DNA of 7,703 nt from Deltaproteobacteria bacterium UBA1386 (GTDB lineage Bacteria; Desulfobacterota; Syntrophorhabdia; Syntrophorhabdales; Syntrophorhabdaceae). Position numbers and translations under genes: made by a program. The stretch covers positions 176 through 7,878 of the forward strand of contig DBQU01000013.1 of assembly GCA_002305765.1 (NCBI GenBank), written 5' to 3'. Below, piece by piece: positions 5,702 to 7,703 of the stretch. Under the pieces are notes generated by a model, which was not told where the DNA came from, did no database searches, and saw nothing but the letters and a program-made list of their open reading frames with translations. Positions within the stretch are counted from its first letter, which is position 1. Each line of letters begins with the position of its first letter.

Positions 5702-7207
5702 TTAAGCTTTACCGTTTTTTGCGGGAGGTTGGAAATAGGCTTCGATAGCGTTCAGCAATCCGGGGATATCGGATTGCTGGGCTTCGATATCGACATTGAT
5801 GCCCGACTTTGTCAGGGTTGCCGTCGTAACGGGGCCTATTGAGGCGACGACCCTGTTCTTCAGGATCTCCTTTCCGTAGAGCATAATAAAATTGCTTGCC
5901 GTGGAAGAACTCGTGAAAGTGACGATGTCGAGATCGTCGGGTAGGGATGCGGCCTTCGCCGGGATCGTTGCCCTGTAAATGGGCACGATGCTGCAACTTC
6001 CTCCGTTTGCCCTTATGTATCGAGTGATCACATCGCGGGCCTCTTCAGCACGGGGGATGAGAAAATTCCTTCCCGAAACGCCATAGGCCTCAAGGACGGA
6101 GACAACTCCCTCAGACGTGAACTTTTCCGGAACAAGGTCAGCCTGTATGCCGTAGACGCCAAGATGCGCGGCCGTTGCGGCTCCTATGGCGATAATGGCG
6201 AGGCCGCTCAGGGCCCGGGCGTCCCTCCCCGCTCCCCTGAGATGCGCGAAGAATATGGAGGCCCCGTTGACGCTGGTGAAGATGATGGCGTCATATGAGG
6301 ATATCCTGTCTATCGCGGAGCGAAGCCGGGAGTTGGGGACGATGGGCTCGATGTCGATGGTCGGGAGATAGACGGGTTCGGCACCCCGGTCCGCGAGGAG
6401 TTCACCGAACCTGCGGGACTGGTGTGCCGACCGCGTCACCACCACCTTTTTCCCGAAGAGAGGTTTCTGCTCGAACCAGTTCAGCTTTTCCCTCAGGTGG
6501 ATAACGTCGCCGACCACAATAACCCCCGGTGGAGTGAGCTGCATCTTGCGCGTCTCCTCGGAGATCGTGGCAAGCGTTGCCGAAACGACCTTCTGAGCCG
6601 GCAGGGTACCCGACCGGATGACGCAAGCCGGGGTGGCCGGGTCCTTGCCTTCAAAGATGAGCCGTCTCGCGATCTTCCCGAGGTTCTTCATACCCATGAG
6701 GAAAACGAGAGTATCCGGCCCCGTTGCCAGTTCGTGCCAGTTGATGGTAGACGCGGATTTCTTCTCATCCTCGTGGCCTGTTATGAAGACAACGGTGGAG
6801 GCGTGATCTCTGTGCGTGAGGGGTATACCGGCGTAGGCGGGGACGGAGATAGCCGACGTAACACCCGGGACGATCTCGAAGGGAATTCCGATCCCGGCAA
6901 GGTGCTCCGCTTCTTCGCCTCCCCGGCCGAAGATAAAGGGATCGCCGCCCTTCAAACGAACGACCACGCTGTTCTGCCACGCCTTTTCCGCCAGAAGGGC
7001 ATTGATCTCTTTCTGCGGAAGTTCGTGGAGGGACGCCTTTTTGCCCGCGTATATGATCTCCGCGCCGGCGCGGGCGTACTCGAGAAGGCCCTTGTTCACG
7101 AGATTGTCGTAGATGATGACATCGGCCTGGCGGACAAGCTCGAGACCTCTCATGGTAATAAGCTTCATGTCCCCGGGACCCGCGCCCACAAGATATACCT
7201 TGCCCAT
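5702..7207 (-). CDS. cobA-hemD: Uroporphyrinogen-III C-methyltransferase / uroporphyrinogen-III synthase fusion
   Basis: This bifunctional tetrapyrrole enzyme (501 aa) should close hydroxymethylbilane to uroporphyrinogen III (HemD part) and methylate it with SAM at C2 and C7 to precorrin-2 (CobA/SUMT part). It thereby feeds siroheme, cobalamin or heme-type pathways in the cytoplasm. The N-terminal SUMT domain (about 1-240) has VYLVGAGPGD (4-13), VVRLKGGDPFIFGRGGEE (82-99), VPGVTSAIS (113-121), GIPLTHR (127-133) and VFITGH (140-145). The C-terminal HemD domain (about 250-490) has KKVVVTRS, IIFTSVNGA (308-316), FLIPRAEEARD (382-392) and VTFTSSSTASNF (429-440). This fusion is common in Clostridia and Desulfobacterota, often beside hemA/hemC/hemB, which are absent here. 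ATG 7207 is chosen because SUMT proteins normally begin right before KVYLVGAGPGD. A longer frame from 7297 would run through the promoter. There is no Shine-Dalgarno; the predicted transcript start coincides with the ATG. Confidence 0.94.
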   Translation of the reverse strand: MGKVYLVGAGPGDMKLITMRGLELVRQADVIIYDNLVNKGLLEYARAGAEIIYAGKKASLHELPQKEINALLAEKAWQNSVVVRLKGGDPFIFGRGGEEAEHLAGIGIPFEIVPGVTSAISVPAYAGIPLTHRDHASTVVFITGHEDEKKSASTINWHELATGPDTLVFLMGMKNLGKIARRLIFEGKDPATPACVIRSGTLPAQKVVSATLATISEETRKMQLTPPGVIVVGDVIHLREKLNWFEQKPLFGKKVVVTRSAHQSRRFGELLADRGAEPVYLPTIDIEPIVPNSRLRSAIDRISSYDAIIFTSVNGASIFFAHLRGAGRDARALSGLAIIAIGAATAAHLGVYGIQADLVPEKFTSEGVVSVLEAYGVSGRNFLIPRAEEARDVITRYIRANGGSCSIVPIYRATIPAKAASLPDDLDIVTFTSSSTASNFIMLYGKEILKNRVVASIGPVTTATLTKSGINVDIEAQQSDIPGLLNAIEAYFQPPAKNGKA

Positions 7208-7213
7208 ACGAAC

Positions 7214-7242
7214 ATTATACGGAGGTTGCGGGCTTTTCTCAA
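7214..7242 (-). promoter_or_regulatory. Sigma70 promoter for cobA-hemD, predicted leaderless
   Basis: On the minus strand, TTGAGA (complement of 7237-7242) is followed after exactly 17 bases by a perfect TATAAT (complement of 7214-7219). Only six bases separate the -10 box from the ATG at 7207, so the standard start distance places +1 on the A of the start codon. The absence of a ribosome-binding site agrees with a leaderless mRNA. Confidence 0.6.
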
Positions 7243-7264
7243 AGGATAAATGAGCGAGGACCAA

Positions 7265-7293
7265 TTGACAGCCAACTCTCTCTGTGCTACGCT
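7265..7293 (+). promoter_or_regulatory. Sigma70 promoter for nikR
   Basis: A perfect TTGACA (7265-7270) is followed after 17 bases by TACGCT (7288-7293), which keeps the first T, the A and the last T of TATAAT. Transcription would start near 7300, giving a leader of about 24 bases that includes the GGGAGGTG ribosome-binding site. The -10 box overlaps the left half of the proposed NikR operator. Confidence 0.5.
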
Positions 7294-7311
7294 TCATGTT
7301 GAACGTGCCAC
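7284..7311. promoter_or_regulatory. Proposed NikR operator (autoregulatory)
   Basis: GTGCTAC (7284-7290), then 14 bases, then GTGCCAC (7305-7311) forms an imperfect dyad. It resembles the GTGTTAC-N13/14-GTAACAC pattern that I recall from comparative genomics of NikR outside enterobacteria: six of seven bases match in the left half and five of seven in the right. It covers the -10 box and start region of nikR, so nickel-loaded NikR would repress its own gene. It lies more than 40 bases upstream of the cobA-hemD -35 box, so direct control of that gene is less obvious. Confidence 0.5.
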
Positions 7312-7323
7312 AGGGAGGTGACC

Positions 7324-7703
7324 ATGTCAGGATTAGTGCGGTTTGGGGTTTCGCTTGACGGGGACCTGTTGAAGAAGTTCGATGAACTTATCAGGGAGAA
7401 GAGCTATTCCAACCGGTCCGAGGCGTTTCGGGATCTGATACGGCAGGAACTTATAGCAAAGGAATGGGTGGTTGGAGAAGAAGTTGCCGGGGCGATAACG
7501 CTCATATACGACCATCATCACCGGGAGCTCTTGAACAAGGTGACAGACCTTCAGCATGATTACCAGCACACCATCATATCCACGCAGCACGTCCATCTCG
7601 ACCACAACAATTGTCTCGAGATAGTCGCCGTCAGGGGAAAGCCCGATGAGGTGCGCCGCCTGGCGGAGATGCTAAGAGCGATCAAGGGCATAAAACACTG
7701 CAC
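7324..7703 (+). CDS. nikR: Nickel-responsive transcriptional regulator NikR (3' end cut by window)
   Basis: NikR is a ribbon-helix-helix repressor that binds Ni(II) in its ACT-like C-terminal domain and shuts off nickel uptake genes. The N-terminal DNA-binding part reads LVRFGVSLDGDLLKKFDELI, then SNRSEAFRDLIR. The metal ligands known from E. coli NikR (H76, H87, H89, C95) are all present with a constant offset of two, as H78, H89, H91 and C97 within DLQHDYQ, TQHVHLDHNNC. The recurring YDHHHREL segment of the linker/C-terminal domain is also present. ATG 7324 follows a strong GGGAGGTG site (7314-7321). 126 codons are visible, so only about ten residues are missing. It is divergent from cobA-hemD with 116 bases between the starts. 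Confidence 0.95.
   Translation, partial: MSGLVRFGVSLDGDLLKKFDELIREKSYSNRSEAFRDLIRQELIAKEWVVGEEVAGAITLIYDHHHRELLNKVTDLQHDYQHTIISTQHVHLDHNNCLEIVAVRGKPDEVRRLAEMLRAIKGIKHC

Noticed and set aside
7208..7297. N-terminal extension of cobA-hemD to ATG 7297
   Set aside because: It would run through the near-consensus promoter and the proposed NikR operator, and SUMT proteins typically start just before KVYLVGAGPGD.

Overview
This 7.7-kb, GC-rich bacterial window reads as ordinary chromosome from an anaerobe, probably a Desulfobacterota/Syntrophorhabdia-like lineage. That placement is inference. It rests on an anaerobe-type radical SAM protein, a CobA-HemD fusion, a NikR whose apparent operator resembles the deltaproteobacterial/archaeal type, and heptad repeats between genes. 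No phage, IS, CRISPR, tRNA or rRNA is visible.

Layout. Positions 1-252 hold no gene I can support, but contain an inverted pair of degenerate heptad repeats. Next comes a two-gene unit: a 42-residue lysine-rich small protein (253-381) whose stop overlaps, as ATGA, the start of a radical SAM protein (378-1535). The 200-bp gap after it carries inverted heptad arrays ending in a T7 run, which look like an unusual long-loop terminator. Then a LytS-type sensor kinase (dCache-HAMP-PAS-His_kinase, about 1775-3931) overlaps its LytTR response regulator (3915-4712). A 493-bp gene-free stretch (4713-5205) holds a series of hairpins. Two small unrecognised genes follow (5206-5394, 5509-5688), each with a good ribosome-binding site. 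Convergent to them on the minus strand is a uroporphyrinogen-III C-methyltransferase/synthase fusion (5702-7207). Divergent from it at the right edge is nikR (7324 onward, cut by the window end).

How the parts work together. The kinase and regulator form one membrane-to-DNA signalling pair; their target is not shown, though the two small genes are the next genes on the same strand. CobA-HemD supplies uroporphyrinogen III and precorrin-2 for heme, siroheme or cobalamin. NikR should control nickel uptake and, from an operator over its own promoter, itself. The fusion gene has a near-consensus promoter placed so that transcription would start at its ATG, predicting a leaderless mRNA.

Most worth checking are the coupled lysine-rich peptide/radical SAM pair, the predicted leaderless cobA-hemD transcript, the two inverted heptad elements, the hairpin cluster before the small genes, and the NikR operator.
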